This document shows, piece after piece, positions 29,138 to 38,554 of a stretch of DNA of 64,000 nucleotides (positions are counted from its first letter, which is position 1; each line of letters begins with the position of its first letter). Made by a program: the position numbers and the translations under genes. Source of the stretch: Halomonas sp. PR-M31 (GTDB taxonomy: Bacteria; Pseudomonadota; Gammaproteobacteria; Pseudomonadales; Halomonadaceae); the NCBI RefSeq assembly GCF_001039575.1, contig NZ_JIBT01000024.1, positions 1-64,000 of the forward strand, written 5' to 3'. The notes under the pieces were generated by a model that saw nothing but the letters and a program-made list of their open reading frames with translations, was not told the DNA's origin and did not search any database.

Positions 29138-29734
29138 CTACAGCTCGCGGGCCATTCGTATCACCGGATCCGGGGAATGCCCGGCCAGCAACCAGTCGCG
29201 TGGGCTGAGTATGGCGTCCAGCAGATCCGATTCGAGATCCGCGTGTGGCGTGAGAAAGAAGCGCTCCACGGCGAGAGGATGAGCGCTGACACTGAGGGCG
29301 TTCAATACCGGCTCAAGATTGGGCAGGGTGGCCGATTCGCCGAACTGCCAGCGAGGATAAACGCGCCGATTGGCGGAGGTCAGCGCATAGAGCGAGCCTT
29401 CGTCGGTACGTTGCCGAATGCGACTGGTCGTGACCTCCAGTAATGTAGCGACCTCGCTCTGGCGATAAGCACGCTTGACCAGTTGGGCATACTGCGCGAC
29501 CGCCGAGCGCAGATTGTACTGCGATGCCATGCGGTTCGGCTCACCAACTCCCTCGGCGCCTCCTGCCATGAGAAGGCGCTCCTCATCTACAGACAAGGCA
29601 TTGGTCGGGTTGGCCTGTTCGTATATCGGATGCTCACGAAGGAACTCGACCGCACTCGCCGCAAGGCTCTCGATATCGGGAATACCTGCCTTTTCCAGCA
29701 CGTGCATATCGTCCCGGGAGATCATGGCATTCAC
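29138..29734 (-). CDS. RES-associated Xre/ParS-like antitoxin
   Basis: Antitoxin partner of the RES toxin. The 198-residue protein has a helix-turn-helix-like segment RQSEVATLLEVTTSRIRQRT in the middle, followed by RRVYPRWQF and a C-terminal toxin-binding region with LLDAILSPRDWLLAGHSPDP, the same architecture as DUF2384-type antitoxins, although the DNA-binding part looks closer to an excisionase-type fold. Such proteins normally repress their own operon. It is placed immediately upstream of the toxin. Confidence 0.75.
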   Translation of the reverse strand: MNAMISRDDMHVLEKAGIPDIESLAASAVEFLREHPIYEQANPTNALSVDEERLLMAGGAEGVGEPNRMASQYNLRSAVAQYAQLVKRAYRQSEVATLLEVTTSRIRQRTDEGSLYALTSANRRVYPRWQFGESATLPNLEPVLNALSVSAHPLAVERFFLTPHADLESDLLDAILSPRDWLLAGHSPDPVIRMAREL

Positions 29735-29828
29735 CTCACAACTTACTTTGGCTTAAAAAGATAGAAACCGTTAATGATGTCACTATAACGCTGTTCGTGG
29801 CATCTCACCATTCAGTTTTTTTGAGTCG

Positions 29829-30713
29829 CTATGGCGAAGAGCTATCTCCCAAGAGTCGCGCGCTCCTGGCGCTGACGGACTGCGCCACGAACTCCATCAG
29901 TGCGCGTATTCGTGCGACCCGGCGCAGGTCCGAGTGAGTCAGCAACCATAGGTCGGTGGCCAGCTCCGGAATCGGCTCGCCGACTCGGACCAGTCGTTCA
30001 TCGTCATCGCAGAGATAACAGGGCAGCACCGCTCGACCGATACCGTCGCGAACGGCCGCCAGCATTCCTAGTAACGTATCAACGCGATAGTGACAATGTT
30101 TATCGTGCCCTTGCTGAGTCATCCAGATTTCCAGTGCCCGATACGCCATGCGCTCATCCGGACCGACCCAATTCACGGCGTCTGAGTCTTGAATGCTTGC
30201 CCTGTAGACTGCTTGGGCAATGGTTCCGATCCTACGTCCAACCAGGCTCTCAGGGGGAGCAAGTGAGGGTCGGATAGCGATATCTGCCTCACGCTTTGTC
30301 AAGCTGAAAAGCTGATTGGAAACCGCGACTTCCAACTCTATCTCGGGATGAGACCGTCGAAACTCCGCGAATATCGGCGATAGCAGTCCTAGCAGAAGTG
30401 TATCCGTTGTCGTGACACGCACATTCCCCGAGGGACGCAGGTCTTGGCCTGCAATTCGGCGTTCGACGGCCAGTACCTCGGCCTCGACGCGCTGTGCCGC
30501 CGCCGCGATGTCGTCGCCAGCGGGTGTCGGGATGTACCCGCTGCGCGCCCGTTCGAATAGCTGGGCGCCCAGTCGGCGTTCGATATCCGCAAGGCGGCGG
30601 AAGACCGTGGCATGACTCACCGCCAGGCGGCGTGCCGCACCCGAGAGAGTGCCTTCCTGGGCGATCGCCAGAACGATCCTTAGATCGTCCCATAGAAGGT
30701 TGTTTTCATTCAT
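29829..30713 (-). CDS. LysR-family transcriptional regulator
   Basis: A 294-residue regulator with an N-terminal winged helix (DLRIVLAIAQEGTLSGAARR through RRLADIERRLGAQLFERA) and a substrate-binding domain beginning VRVTTTDTLLLGLL. It is transcribed away from the NAD(P)H oxidoreductase gene with 94 bp between starts, the classic arrangement in which the LysR protein controls both itself and the neighbour. The effector is unknown, although a quinone-like electrophile would suit the neighbouring enzyme. Confidence 0.88.
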   Translation of the reverse strand: MNENNLLWDDLRIVLAIAQEGTLSGAARRLAVSHATVFRRLADIERRLGAQLFERARSGYIPTPAGDDIAAAAQRVEAEVLAVERRIAGQDLRPSGNVRVTTTDTLLLGLLSPIFAEFRRSHPEIELEVAVSNQLFSLTKREADIAIRPSLAPPESLVGRRIGTIAQAVYRASIQDSDAVNWVGPDERMAYRALEIWMTQQGHDKHCHYRVDTLLGMLAAVRDGIGRAVLPCYLCDDDERLVRVGEPIPELATDLWLLTHSDLRRVARIRALMEFVAQSVSARSARLLGDSSSP

Positions 30714-30807
30714 GCAAAGTCGGTTTTCATAAATAGGGAATGTTCGTTCTTTTTTGCAAGCTCCATAGTGTCGTGACTCTTAATCGAACTCACAAGAGGA
30801 ACCGGTC

Positions 30808-31572
30808 ATGCACGCACTGATCGTTCACTGTCATCCCGAACCCCAATCCTTTAACGCCGCGCTCAAGAATGTGGCAACAGAAACCTTGCAGCGGCTTGGG
30901 TATACCGTAGAAGTATCCGATCTTTACGCCGAGGGCTTCGATCCCGCGGAGGGCCCGACCCATTATCGGGAGCCTGCGAATACGGAGATTTTTACGGCTC
31001 TGACCGAGCAGCGCCATGCCAGCGAATTTAGGAGCTTGCCTACCGATGTGTGCCGCGAAATCGAACGGCTGGAGCGAGCGGATCTGGTCGTCTTCCAATT
31101 CCCGCTGTGGTGGCACGCCCAACCGGCCATGCTCAAGGGGTGGATGGATCGCGTATTCGTTTACGGCGGGTTATATACCGGAACGTACCGCTATGATCGC
31201 GGGCATTTTCGTGGCCGGCGCGCGATCTGTTGCGTGACCACTGGAGGGCCAGCGGCGACGTTTGCCCATAATGGGCGCGGTGGCGATATCAACCTGCTCC
31301 TGTGGCCCATGCACTATTCGCTCTATTACATGGGCTATGACGTACTGCCGCCGTTCCTGGCCCATGGCATCCAGGGCGGTGGCCCGGTCTACCAGGCCCG
31401 GGACACCTTCAAAGCGCAGCTCGAGACTTACAAAGCGGGTTGGGCCCGGCGATTGGAAACACTCGCAGAGAACACCCCGATCCCATTCACCGGTTGGAAC
31501 GACTGGGATGAGCGCGGTGTCCTCAAGCCAGGCGTAGAGGGATATGACTATTTCATTCGCGCGCATCCCTGA
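30808..31572 (+). CDS. NAD(P)H-dependent flavin oxidoreductase (NQO1/MdaB-like)
   Basis: A 254-residue flavodoxin-fold quinone reductase. The FMN/FAD-binding start HALIVHCHPEPQSFNAALKN, the FQFPLWWHAQPAMLKGWMDR segment that forms the active site, and CCVTTGGPAATF for flavin phosphate or ribityl contacts are all present. Such enzymes reduce quinones by two electrons, avoiding radical formation. Regulation by the divergent LysR gene is probable. The start at 30808 is preceded by AGAGGAACC. Confidence 0.87.
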   Translation: MHALIVHCHPEPQSFNAALKNVATETLQRLGYTVEVSDLYAEGFDPAEGPTHYREPANTEIFTALTEQRHASEFRSLPTDVCREIERLERADLVVFQFPLWWHAQPAMLKGWMDRVFVYGGLYTGTYRYDRGHFRGRRAICCVTTGGPAATFAHNGRGGDINLLLWPMHYSLYYMGYDVLPPFLAHGIQGGGPVYQARDTFKAQLETYKAGWARRLETLAENTPIPFTGWNDWDERGVLKPGVEGYDYFIRAHP

Positions 31573-31581
31573 CGCCACTGA

Positions 31582-31626
31582 TCACTCACTGCGCCGCTTG
31601 ATCTGATCCTGTAGCGAGGTCGGGAC
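31582..31626 (-). repeat. Diverged second copy of the yejK 3' end (direct repeat, left)
   Basis: These 45 bp match the last 45 bp of yejK at 32276-32320 at 38 positions and in the same orientation. Read on the minus strand they encode VPTSLQDQIKRRSE and a stop codon, against [14 protein letters not shown] in yejK. The copy abuts the stop codon of the PemK toxin gene, so the toxin-antitoxin module is bracketed by two yejK ends, as expected for an element inserted at the 3' end of a gene. Confidence 0.7.
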
Positions 31627-31963
31627 TATCTATTGCCACTCAAAAGAGCAATGACACTGGAAACGACTTCACCGAGGTTTTGCTCTGTTAGCTGTCCGGC
31701 GATTGCTTTGAATAGCGATTCATTGGCAGTAAACAACTTGCCTGGCCGTGCGTAACTTACTCTCTGCAATGATCCTGAATAGAAATCCGGTTCATTGATC
31801 TCAATGGATAGTGGGTCCGAGTACGGATTGCTTGTGATCTGTATACAGACCCAATCGCCACGACCCGCAGCAGCGACAACCAAGGGGAGCGCAGTTTTGA
31901 GTCAGAAAGGTCGGAAAAGGGAAAAGGTACGAGAACGATGCTGCCTACTGCAGGTGTGACCAT
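31626..31963 (-). CDS. PemK/MazF-like toxin, frameshifted
   Basis: Probable mRNA endonuclease toxin. The first frame reads MVTPAVGSIVLVPFPFSDLS, the typical MazF/PemK opening (GxIVLVPFPFSD), and the second frame continues VVAAAGRGDWVCIQITSNPY with later SYARPGKLFTANE, where the family has its R-P-x-K-L-F/D pattern. The frames separate near 31883-31892; one extra base would join KLR to PLVVAAAGRG. Whether this is a real inactivation or a sequence error is unclear, because toxin genes are often lost. It follows the antitoxin with a 19-bp overlap. Confidence 0.72.
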
Positions 31964-32151
31964 GCCTCGTCTTCCTCAGTTCTAGACCAATCCATCAAGC
32001 TCTGTTCTGAGAGCAGCGGCGTCTCCAGGACGTCTACTGGCGGTTCATCCAGGATCATGACGAGTGCGCGATGAGCGCCTTTCAACTCGACCTGCTCGGT
32101 GAGTCGAATGTCACCGGTTTCGTCCACTATGGCTTCAACGGTACGTATCAT
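31945..32151 (-). CDS. Antitoxin of PemK-like module
   Basis: A 68-residue protein from ATG 32151 (MIRTVEAIVDETGDIRLTEQ) with an AbrB/SpoVT-like swapped-hairpin start and an acidic C-terminus (WSRTEEDEAWSHLQ) suited to toxin wrapping. Gene order antitoxin-toxin with overlap supports the pairing. It would neutralise the toxin and repress the operon. A 13-codon longer reading frame exists upstream but looks non-coding. Confidence 0.72.
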   Translation of the reverse strand: MIRTVEAIVDETGDIRLTEQVELKGAHRALVMILDEPPVDVLETPLLSEQSLMDWSRTEEDEAWSHLQ

Positions 32152-32275
32152 CGAAAACCTCTGGCATGCATTGATCATGTGAGTATGCACATGTTTGATG
32201 ATTATGTCGGTTCAAATCATGAATGTCTTTACTCGGCATGTGTCAGGAAGACAGCCGCGACGATGGGCTACTCAG

Positions 32276-32320
32276 TCATTCCCGGCGCCGCTTGATCTGA
32301 TCACGCAGCGAGGTCGGCAC
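32276..32320 (-). repeat. yejK 3' end, right copy of the direct repeat
   Basis: The functional end of yejK, 38 of 45 positions identical to the copy at 31582-31626. The distance between equivalent points is 694 bp, just enough for the two-gene toxin-antitoxin module. Confidence 0.7.
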
Positions 32321-33280
32321 CTGGTGGATGATCAATTGATCCCGGGCCTCGTCGTATTCCACCTGAGAGCCGAGGAGATGGCTTTCGAAGCTCACCGAGA
32401 GGCCGTTGGCGCGGCCGGTCAGGCGGCGAAACTGGTGCAGGGTGCGCTTGTCCGGCGGAATCTCGGCGGCGAGACCGTAGTCCTGGTTGCGGATGTAGTC
32501 GTAGAAGGCCTTGGGCTTCTGGTCGTCGACCAGCTCGGAAAGCTCATCAAGGGTGATCGGTTGACCCGTGCGTGCCTGATTGTTGGCATAGTCGATCAGG
32601 GTGTCGGTCTTCTCCCGGGCCTGTTCCTCGGCGAAGTCCTCGCTTTCGACATAATCGCTGAAGGCCTTGAGCAGGGTACGGGTCTCGCTGGGGGCATCCA
32701 CGCCTTCCTCGCAGCCGATGAAGTCGCGGAAGTAGTCGGCGATGCGCTTGCCGCCCCTGCCCTTGATAAAAGAGATGTACTGACGCGACGTTTCGGTGCC
32801 GCGCCAGTCGGTCAGGTCGATGCGAGCCGCCAGGTGCAACTGGCCGAGATCGAGCTGGCGAACGGATGTTAGCTCCAGCGAGTCAGTCACGCTCACACCC
32901 TCGCTGTGATGCAGCAGGGCGATGGCTAGATAGTCGCTGTCACCATGAGAATAGTGCGCGAATAGCACGTGCCCGCCCACCGAGAGATTGTTGCCCTCCA
33001 TCAGCGTCTTCAGATGCTCCGCGGCCTGGCGGGTGAAGGCGACAAAATCTTCCTCGCCTTCCAGGTACTGGCCCAACCAGTTGCTGAACGGATAGGTGAC
33101 GCGATCCGCATTGAAGAAGCCCCAGGCCTTTTGTTTGGCGTTGTAGCTGTCGTTCAACTCGTCCAGCAGGGTTTCCATGGCCGAAGAGTTGGGAAAGGCG
33201 CTGTCCCTGGCGTGCAGAGTGGCGGGCTGGCCATCGGGCTGTTTGTCGATGAGATGAACGATGCTTTTCTGAATGGGCAT
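32276..33280 (-). CDS. yejK: Nucleoid-associated protein YejK (NdpA)
   Basis: A 334-residue nucleoid-associated protein. The sequence follows YejK throughout: [20 protein letters not shown] near the start, [20 protein letters not shown] in the middle and the C-terminal [20 protein letters not shown]. The DNA-bound protein's precise job is uncertain. Its 3' end is duplicated at 31582-31626 around a toxin-antitoxin module, so the present C-terminal codons ([14 protein letters not shown]) may have been supplied by the inserted element. Confidence 0.92.
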   Translation of the reverse strand: MPIQKSIVHLIDKQPDGQPATLHARDSAFPNSSAMETLLDELNDSYNAKQKAWGFFNADRVTYPFSNWLGQYLEGEEDFVAFTRQAAEHLKTLMEGNNLSVGGHVLFAHYSHGDSDYLAIALLHHSEGVSVTDSLELTSVRQLDLGQLHLAARIDLTDWRGTETSRQYISFIKGRGGKRIADYFRDFIGCEEGVDAPSETRTLLKAFSDYVESEDFAEEQAREKTDTLIDYANNQARTGQPITLDELSELVDDQKPKAFYDYIRNQDYGLAAEIPPDKRTLHQFRRLTGRANGLSVSFESHLLGSQVEYDEARDQLIIHQVPTSLRDQIKRRRE

Positions 33281-33303
33281 AAATAGTCGCTAAAAATGAT
33301 GAG

Positions 33304-34233
33304 TCAGTAACCGGCCTGAGGGTCGACGGTATCAAGAGGATCGCCATTCTCCATGGCCTTGATCAATTCGGCTACCTGATCCGCAGCATCTCGTACCGGC
33401 GTGGGCCCGGCCATATGCGGGGTAATGCGTACCCTTGGGTGGGACCAGAGTGGGTTGTCGGCGGGAAGCGGCTCTGCATCGAAGGCATCGAGCAGAGCGC
33501 CGCGTAAACGACCGGGCTGTGATCCCCCACCCAAGGCGTCAAGCAGTGCGGATTCGTCGATCAGCGCACCACGACCGGGATTGATCAGGCTGGCGCCCTC
33601 GGGCAACTGTGAAAGCGTGTCCGCACTTATGATGCCGCGAGTGCTTGGGGTATTGGGCAACAGGGTAACCAGGGTGTGCACCTTGCCCAGCAGCTGCGAA
33701 AGGCCGTCATCTCCATGATGACAGGTCACGCCTTCAAGTGATTTGGGCGAACGGCTCCAGCCGTGAACCGGAAAGCCGTCCGCGGCCAGGGCCTGGGCCA
33801 CATGAGCGCCAATTGCACCGAGCCCCAGCACGCCCACCGGCCAGTCCGCCTTGTCGATCAGTGGGTATTCCTGCCAGTGAGCGTCGATCTGCTGGGCGAA
33901 ATAGCGATCAAAATCTCGCTGAAAATAGAGCACGCCAAAGCGCACATAATCCGCAATCAACGGCCCCATGCCTGCGTCGCGCAGTTTGACGATGGGCACA
34001 TCTTTCGGCAGGGCGGGGCTGTTCAGTAGCGCATCGACACCGGCACCCAGATTGATAATGCCCTTCAACTGCGTTTGTTTTTCGAGTAGTTCAGCGGGGG
34101 GCTTCCACGCAGCCAGATAGTCCGCCGGTGTATCACGGTCGGAATCACTGGTGACGATTTCGGCGTTCGGCAAGCGCTTGGACAGCGCCTCGCGCCAGAT
34201 ATCAGCGTCATCAATATGCACCAGTACGCGCAT
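33304..34233 (-). CDS. ghrA: Glyoxylate/hydroxypyruvate reductase A
   Basis: NADPH-dependent D-2-hydroxyacid dehydrogenase reducing glyoxylate and hydroxypyruvate. From ATG 34233 (MRVLVHIDDADIWREALSKR) the protein has 309 residues, close to GhrA. The Rossmann motif is GVLGLGAIGAHVAQAL; the catalytic Arg lies in LINPGRGALIDE, Glu in ALLDAFDAEPLP and His in RITPHMAGPT. An ATG six codons further upstream is possible. It stands alone, 23 bp upstream of yejK on the same strand. Confidence 0.88.
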   Translation of the reverse strand: MRVLVHIDDADIWREALSKRLPNAEIVTSDSDRDTPADYLAAWKPPAELLEKQTQLKGIINLGAGVDALLNSPALPKDVPIVKLRDAGMGPLIADYVRFGVLYFQRDFDRYFAQQIDAHWQEYPLIDKADWPVGVLGLGAIGAHVAQALAADGFPVHGWSRSPKSLEGVTCHHGDDGLSQLLGKVHTLVTLLPNTPSTRGIISADTLSQLPEGASLINPGRGALIDESALLDALGGGSQPGRLRGALLDAFDAEPLPADNPLWSHPRVRITPHMAGPTPVRDAADQVAELIKAMENGDPLDTVDPQAGY

Positions 34234-34330
34234 GTGTTTTCCCCGTTCCATGAAATTGGTTTGAGGATACGCTAGGCGGGAAGCGTCACTGGATGCAAGG
34301 ACGAAGAGATGTTAAGTCTGGCCCAACGAA

Positions 34331-34357
34331 AATGGCTGCCAATCCGGCAGCCATTTT
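34331..34357 (-). terminator. Rho-independent terminator of chemoreceptor
   Basis: AATGGCTGCC/GGCAGCCATT form a perfect 10-bp stem with a 5-nt loop. On the minus strand it is followed by TTTTCGTT, 20 bp after the stop codon of the chemoreceptor at 34378-36012. Confidence 0.85.
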
Positions 34358-34377
34358 GGACCTTCAAGAAGCGGCAA

Positions 34378-36012
34378 TCATGCTGCCACAGGCGCGCTCA
34401 TCTCGCTCATCTCGTCGGTTGTTGCTGATTCTTCTTGCGCCGGCTCATGGTCATTGCTTGTTTCATCGATCTGGAAGGTGGCGACCAGTTTCTTGAGATG
34501 CCCAGCCTGGTCTTCCAGGGACGCAGCGGCGGCGCTGGACTCCTGCACCAGGGTGGCATTCTGCTGAGTCACGGAGTCCATTTGAGACACCGCCGTATTG
34601 ATCTGCTCGATGCCACCGATTTGTTCATTGGTGGCGACGGCGACGTCGTTCATCAGTCTGGCCAGCTGTTGAATGGAGGTCTCGGTATCGCCGATGGTAC
34701 GACCACTGCGCTCGGCCTGTTCGGCGGAGGCGGTGATCTTGTCGCGCATCTCGTCGAGCAGGGCGCGAATCTCGCTGGCGGACGAGGCGCTGCGCCCGGC
34801 AAGATTGCGCACTTCAGAGGCGACCACGGCAAAACCCCGCCCCTGTTCCCCAGCCCGAGCTGCTTCCACGGAGGCGTTGAGGGCCAGGATGTTGGTCTGA
34901 AAAGCGATGGAGTCGATCGTTTCGATGATCGTGTTCATCTTGCTGGAACCGGCAGCGACTTCCTGCATCAAGGCAATGCTGCGCTGAACGTCGGCGTTGC
35001 CGCTTTGGGCGCTCTGAGAGGCGGCGGAGGCAAGCTTGTCGGCTTCCTTGGTGGCATCGGTATTCTGACGGACCGTGGCGGTCATTTCTTCCATGCTGGA
35101 AGCGGTTTGCTGTAGTGCAGCCGCCTGTTGCTCGGTACGGGCGGATAACTCCTGGCTGCCCAGAGATATCTCATTGGCGCCCAGATAGACGCTTTCGCTG
35201 GAACCGCGCAGGGACGCGACCAAAGTGGCCAGCGAATGGCTCATTTCTTTCATGGCGACGAGCAGCTTGGCGGCTTCGTCCTTGCCGGTAACGGTGATCT
35301 CCTGGCGCAAGTCGCCTTTTGCAACTTGCTGCGCAACGTCAAGGGCGCGACGAAGCGGCACGGTGATGCTGCGGGTGATGGTGAATGCCAGGGTTACGGC
35401 GAGAGCCAGAGCAATGGCGGCAAACACGACCAGAATGATGATGTCGGTACGATAGTGATCATTCATGGTGTGTGCTGCTTCAATCGTGCGCGCTTCGGCG
35501 ACACTGCTGATGGAATCGGCCAATTCCGCCAGGCGATAGACTTCCTGCTTGTACTGACCGAACGCTTGATTGGCCTGGATCGTTTCGGTGATTTCGCCGC
35601 TGCGTATTCGCTCGTAAATAGCGATAAAGCCTGTCGCATAATCATCCAGCGCGCCACCTGTCTGGGCATACAGGCCGCGCAGTTCCGCACTCGAGGTCAG
35701 CGCTTCCCCGGCGCTGAATGTCTCGACTAGCTGGGTGCGTGTTTCATCCCATTTCTCTCGATAAGAGAGCACCTTGTCGGCATTGTCGATATTGATGAAA
35801 GCGTCTTTTTCGTAGCGACGAGCCTGAAGAGCCAGACGCTGTATCATCGAAGCGTTCAAGGCAATGGCTGCATCCCGGCTCAGCGCCTCGTCAGCGGAGT
35901 CTTTCATGTCCTTGAGGCCATATAGCCCCATACCAAGAACGGCCAGAAGTAGAAGAGACAGGGCAGCGAAAGCCACTCCCAGACGGGTACCGATTCGATA
36001 GTTATTTAGCAT
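34378..36012 (-). CDS. Methyl-accepting chemotaxis protein
   Basis: Third chemoreceptor in the window, 544 residues. TM1 at about 10-30, a Tar/4HB-like helical periplasmic domain, TM2 at about 190-210, HAMP, then the signalling domain with [20 protein letters not shown] and two methylation-type glutamine/glutamate helices. The C-terminal tail is acidic ([12 protein letters not shown]) and lacks a CheR-binding pentapeptide. It is next to, but transcribed away from, the ectoine degradation genes; a role in chemotaxis to compatible solutes is possible but only by position. Confidence 0.9.
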   Translation of the reverse strand: MLNNYRIGTRLGVAFAALSLLLLAVLGMGLYGLKDMKDSADEALSRDAAIALNASMIQRLALQARRYEKDAFINIDNADKVLSYREKWDETRTQLVETFSAGEALTSSAELRGLYAQTGGALDDYATGFIAIYERIRSGEITETIQANQAFGQYKQEVYRLAELADSISSVAEARTIEAAHTMNDHYRTDIIILVVFAAIALALAVTLAFTITRSITVPLRRALDVAQQVAKGDLRQEITVTGKDEAAKLLVAMKEMSHSLATLVASLRGSSESVYLGANEISLGSQELSARTEQQAAALQQTASSMEEMTATVRQNTDATKEADKLASAASQSAQSGNADVQRSIALMQEVAAGSSKMNTIIETIDSIAFQTNILALNASVEAARAGEQGRGFAVVASEVRNLAGRSASSASEIRALLDEMRDKITASAEQAERSGRTIGDTETSIQQLARLMNDVAVATNEQIGGIEQINTAVSQMDSVTQQNATLVQESSAAAASLEDQAGHLKKLVATFQIDETSNDHEPAQEESATTDEMSEMSAPVAA

Positions 36013-36261
36013 TGATTTATCTTCGTGGCTAATTTGGGGTTGTTGTTTACTAATTTTACATCGGCGGGGTGGCTGAACCCTTGAGCATTAATTTTCGGCT
36101 TCAAGAATCGCTTTTGACGACATGCGCTTGGCGAATGCTAGTATCGATCCATGAACACTGATAAATAGTGGAACCTATTCAGACGATGGGTGCGCGTGAC
36201 GACAGTTACGCTAGACGATATAGCAAATGATCCTGATGACGCCCGGGCATTATCTGTCGGT

Positions 36262-36278
36262 AAACGGATAACCGGTTT
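36262..36278. promoter_or_regulatory. Candidate operator before doeA
   Basis: AAACGG-ATAA-CCGGTTT is a near-perfect inverted repeat 26 bp before the doeA start, inside the 292-bp divergent intergenic region (36013-36304) that otherwise shows no gene. It is placed where DoeX or another ectoine regulator could block or assist transcription. No published consensus is claimed. Confidence 0.3.
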
Positions 36279-36304
36279 TGTGATTTTCTGATGGAACGAG
36301 ATCG

Positions 36305-37504
36305 ATGAGTCAGGTTGTCCTGCCATTTACACGTGAAGAATATGCTCAGCGCTTATTGAAGGTGCGTACAGCGATGGCCACTCGTGGCATCGACGTGCTG
36401 ATCGTCAGCGATCCTTCCAACATGGCATGGCTGACCGGCTACGATGGCTGGTCTTTCTATGTGCACCAATGCGTGCTGTTGGGCCTGTCAGGAGAGCCGG
36501 TCTGGTACGGCCGCCGTCAGGACAGCAACGGCGCTCTGCGCACCTGCTGGATCGATCCCGAAAACATTACCTACTATCCGGATTACTACGTGCAGAATCC
36601 GGACATGCATCCCATGGAGTACCTGGCCCAGTCGATCATGCCGGATCGTGGCTGGCATCTTGGCGTGGTCGGGGTTGAGATGGACAACTACTACTTCTCC
36701 GCCAAGGCCTATCAGAGCCTGGTGCGGGAGCTGCCCCATGCCCGGTTTCAGGATGCCAATGCCTTGGTCAACTGGTGTCGCGCCATCAAGTCGCCTCAGG
36801 AAATCGAGTACATGCGGGTGGCGGCCAGGATCGTGGAAGGCATGCACTCGCGCATCCTGGAAATGATCGAGCCCGGTCTTGCCAAGAGCAAACTGGTCTC
36901 AGAAATTTATCGGGTGGGCATCGAAGGCTGGACGGCGTCGGACGGCGTGGTACACGGTGGCGATTACCCAGCTATCGTGCCGCTACTTCCCACCGGTGCC
37001 GATGCTGCCGCGCCCCATCTGACCTGGGACGATACGCCGTTCCGCGAAGGCGAGGGCACCTTCTTCGAGATCGCCGGCTGTTACAAGCGCTATCATGCGC
37101 CCTTGTCACGGACCATCTTTCTCGGCAAACCGCCCCTGGAGTTCGTGCGGGGTGAATCGGCGCTGCTGGAAGGGATCGAGAACGGCCTGGCGGTGGCCAA
37201 GCCCGGCAATCGCTGTGCGGATATCGCCATGGCGCTGGGCATGGCCATGGACAAGTACGGCTTCGACCGTGGCGGGGCGCGCTGCGGTTATCCCATCGGC
37301 ATCAGCTACCCGCCGGACTGGGGCGAGCGCACCATGAGCCTGCGTCCCTCTGATGAGACGATACTCGAACCCGGTATGACCTTTCACTTCATGCCCGGGA
37401 TGTGGATGGACGACTGGGGGCTCGAGATTACCGAGAGCATTCTGATCACCGAGCGAGGCGCCGAGCCCCTGGCAAACTTTCCCCGCCAGCTGTTCGTCAA
37501 GTAA
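36305..37504 (+). CDS. doeA: Ectoine hydrolase DoeA
   Basis: Opens the pyrimidine ring of ectoine to give mainly N-alpha-acetyl-L-2,4-diaminobutyrate, the first step of ectoine breakdown. The 399-residue protein has the creatinase/aminopeptidase-P fold: an N-terminal domain with SDPSNMAWLTGYDGWSFYVH and a pita-bread domain with HGGDYPAIVPLLPTG, AGCYKRYHAPLSRT and a C-terminal EPGMTFHFMPGMW. Several metal ligands of true peptidases are replaced, as in DoeA. It heads the doeA-doeB-doeX run with 33 bp to doeB. Confidence 0.93.
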   Translation: MSQVVLPFTREEYAQRLLKVRTAMATRGIDVLIVSDPSNMAWLTGYDGWSFYVHQCVLLGLSGEPVWYGRRQDSNGALRTCWIDPENITYYPDYYVQNPDMHPMEYLAQSIMPDRGWHLGVVGVEMDNYYFSAKAYQSLVRELPHARFQDANALVNWCRAIKSPQEIEYMRVAARIVEGMHSRILEMIEPGLAKSKLVSEIYRVGIEGWTASDGVVHGGDYPAIVPLLPTGADAAAPHLTWDDTPFREGEGTFFEIAGCYKRYHAPLSRTIFLGKPPLEFVRGESALLEGIENGLAVAKPGNRCADIAMALGMAMDKYGFDRGGARCGYPIGISYPPDWGERTMSLRPSDETILEPGMTFHFMPGMWMDDWGLEITESILITERGAEPLANFPRQLFVK

Positions 37505-37537
37505 CGTAAGCAAAGAACAATGAAACAAGGAGATGTC

Positions 37538-38551
37538 ATGAGCAAGCGGCCCAGCCCGATTTCCGCCACCGTCGATTTCGATGCGGATGGCGTTCAGCAC
37601 GGCTTTTTCAAGCTGCCGATCTCCAACGATGAATCTGCCTGGGGAGCAGTGATGATCCCCGTCACCGTGGTCAAGAACGGCGAAGGTCCCAGCGCCTTGC
37701 TCACCGGCGGCAATCACGGCGACGAGTACGAAGGCATCACGGCGCTGCTGAAGCTGGCCAACACCCTAAAGGCGGAGGACGTAAAGGGTCGGGTGATCAT
37801 CGTGCCGATGATGAACATGCCGGCGGCGCAGGTGGGGCGGCGCACCTCGCCCATGGATGGCGGCAATCTCAACCGCAGCTTTCCCGGCGATCCGGATGGC
37901 AACGTCACCGAGAAGATTGCCGACTACTTCACTCGTACCCTGGTACCGCTGGTGGATGTGGTGCTGGATCTGCATTCCGGCGGTCGCACTCTGGATATCA
38001 TACCGTTTGCCGCCTCGCACCTGCTTGACGACAAGGAGAAGCAGCGCCTTGCGGTGGAAGGCGCCAAGGCCTTCGGTGCGCCCACGGCCATGCTGATGTT
38101 CGAACTCGATGCGGCAAAGCTGTTCGACACCGCCGTGGAAAGCCAGGGCAAGATCTTCGTTGCCACGGAGCTTGGCGGCGGCGGCACGAGCACTCCCGAA
38201 AGCCTGGCGATCACCGAGCGAGGTGTGCGCAACTTCTTGATTCACTACGGCTTGACCAAAGGAGAACTAACGCCTCCGGAAACCTCTCAGATCTACATGG
38301 ATATGCCGGATGCCGCCTGCTATGTGCAAAGCGAACATACCGGGCTGCTGGAATTGACCCTGGCCCTTGGCGACGCGGTGAAGGAAGGCGAGGTGATCGC
38401 CCGAGTTTATGACATGACTCGCACCGGCGCGGACCCGGTGGAGTATCGCGCCGCTCGGGATGGCGTGTTGATCGCGCGGCGCTTCCCATCCCTGGTCAAC
38501 ATGGGGGATACCATTGCGGTGATTGGCGTGGTGGTCGATTCGCTGGATTGA
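37538..38551 (+). CDS. doeB: N-acetyl-L-2,4-diaminobutyrate deacetylase DoeB
   Basis: Removes acetate from N-acetyl-diaminobutyrate to give 2,4-diaminobutyrate. The ATG at 37538 has AAGGAG upstream and gives 337 residues. It belongs to the zinc aspartoacylase/succinylglutamate desuccinylase family: the zinc ligands sit in GGNHGDEYEG (His and Glu) and VLDLHSGGRTLD (His), with Arg in NLNRSFPGDPDG. The C-terminal barrel contains DMPDAACYVQSEHTGLLE. Position between doeA and doeX makes the assignment secure. Confidence 0.93.
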   Translation: MSKRPSPISATVDFDADGVQHGFFKLPISNDESAWGAVMIPVTVVKNGEGPSALLTGGNHGDEYEGITALLKLANTLKAEDVKGRVIIVPMMNMPAAQVGRRTSPMDGGNLNRSFPGDPDGNVTEKIADYFTRTLVPLVDVVLDLHSGGRTLDIIPFAASHLLDDKEKQRLAVEGAKAFGAPTAMLMFELDAAKLFDTAVESQGKIFVATELGGGGTSTPESLAITERGVRNFLIHYGLTKGELTPPETSQIYMDMPDAACYVQSEHTGLLELTLALGDAVKEGEVIARVYDMTRTGADPVEYRAARDGVLIARRFPSLVNMGDTIAVIGVVVDSLD

Positions 38552-38554
38552 TCG

